From contig JANXYO010000076.1 in NCBI GenBank assembly GCA_025356015.1, positions 1 to 39,846 on the forward strand: a stretch of 39,846 nt of DNA, given 5' to 3'. Position 1 is the first letter of the stretch, and every line of letters begins with the position of its first letter. This stretch comes from Spirochaetaceae bacterium (lineage in GTDB: Bacteria; Spirochaetota; Spirochaetia; Treponematales; Rectinemataceae). Shown in pieces: positions 39,670-39,846 of this stretch. The position numbers and the translations under genes were made by a program. The notes under the pieces were generated by a model. It had not been told where the DNA came from and made no database searches. It saw nothing but the letters and a program-made list of their open reading frames with translations.

Positions 39670-39846
39670 TCAGCACGCCGATCGCTCGTCCTGTGGGCGG
39701 CGGCGCAGGCTGGCCTGGATAAGGGCCGGTGGCACATAGTTGGCCGCATCGATGCCGAGGTCGGTTCCGGGGGGAACGATCCCGTCGATCTGGTCCAGGA
39801 CTTCATCATCAAGAACGACACCGGCGCCTGCAAGCAGATCATCGAG
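39670..39846 (-). CDS. Aldo/keto reductase, C-terminal 58 residues (5' end beyond window)
   Basis: Open from the window edge to TGA at 39672-39670. The translated end VLDDEVLDQIDGIVPPGTDL, then AANYVPPALIQASLRRR, matches the C-terminus of aldo/keto reductases of the YajO/Tas-like group, where VPPGT and a P-A-L...LRRR tail are common. The N-terminal catalytic tetrad is outside the window, so the substrate cannot be inferred. It converges on the acyl-CoA synthetase operon and is probably unrelated to it. Confidence 0.75.
   Translation of the reverse strand, partial: LDDLLAGAGVVLDDEVLDQIDGIVPPGTDLGIDAANYVPPALIQASLRRRPQDERSAC

Overview
The window is about 40 kb of GC-rich (roughly 63-66% by eye) bacterial chromosome, densely packed with short gaps and many ATGA or single-base gene overlaps. 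The metabolism it encodes is largely anaerobic: a glycyl radical enzyme, hybrid cluster protein, a four-subunit ferredoxin-dependent 2-oxoacid oxidoreductase, an ADP-forming acyl-CoA synthetase and a bacterial microcompartment. A Mn-type superoxide dismutase suggests an oxygen-tolerant anaerobe. RNase Y, the TIGR00282/YmdB phosphodiesterase, an RRM protein, an MCP and a 7TM-HisKA_2 kinase would fit a spirochaete-like or similar anaerobic lineage, but no marker here fixes the phylum. I saw no rRNA, tRNA, CRISPR array, insertion sequence or phage gene.

Layout. 1-1945 (minus): haem-domain nucleotide cyclase followed by a P460-like lipoprotein (cut by the window edge). 2049-6625 (minus): GntR regulator, glycyl radical activase, HypD-type glycyl radical enzyme and nitroreductase. 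6718-9583: HbpS-like protein, then a 7TM histidine kinase and a REC-PAS response regulator. 9659-12772: hybrid cluster protein with an Rrf2 regulator, a methyltransferase, then an MCP (12770-14707). 14946-18240: ymdB, rny and an RRM RNA-binding protein with a roughly 350-nt leader. 18373-26505: L-arabinoside unit (GH127, ABC permeases, binding protein, AraR-type regulator, divergent GH51). 26502-29377: RluA-type pseudouridine synthase, MscS channel, Mn-SOD.

29384-39466 is the most interesting part. A minus-strand set (Lrp/AsnC regulator, PLP enzyme, BMC-P, BMC-H, BMC-T, hydantoinase-like amidohydrolase) faces away from a plus-strand operon for a 2-oxoacid:ferredoxin oxidoreductase (gamma-delta-alpha-beta) and an ADP-forming acyl-CoA synthetase (alpha-beta). 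The PLP enzyme carries an N-terminal segment resembling the start of EutQ, which could tether it to the shell. Read together, this suggests a compact microcompartment acting on a cyclic amide/ureide-type nitrogen compound. The carbon skeleton would leave as a 2-oxo acid, be oxidised to an acyl-CoA and yield ATP. The usual metabolosome core (aldehyde dehydrogenase, alcohol dehydrogenase, PduL) is absent from the window. The substrate is not established.

Regulatory signals are unusually legible. There are several near-consensus sigma70-type promoters. Five genes (AraR-type regulator, GntR regulator, histidine kinase, methyltransferase, MscS) have a -10-like hexamer only 7-9 nt before the start codon and no Shine-Dalgarno sequence, which predicts leaderless mRNAs. 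Palindromic operator candidates lie at the GntR, Rrf2 and sugar-transport promoters. The window ends with the C-terminus of an aldo/keto reductase on the minus strand.
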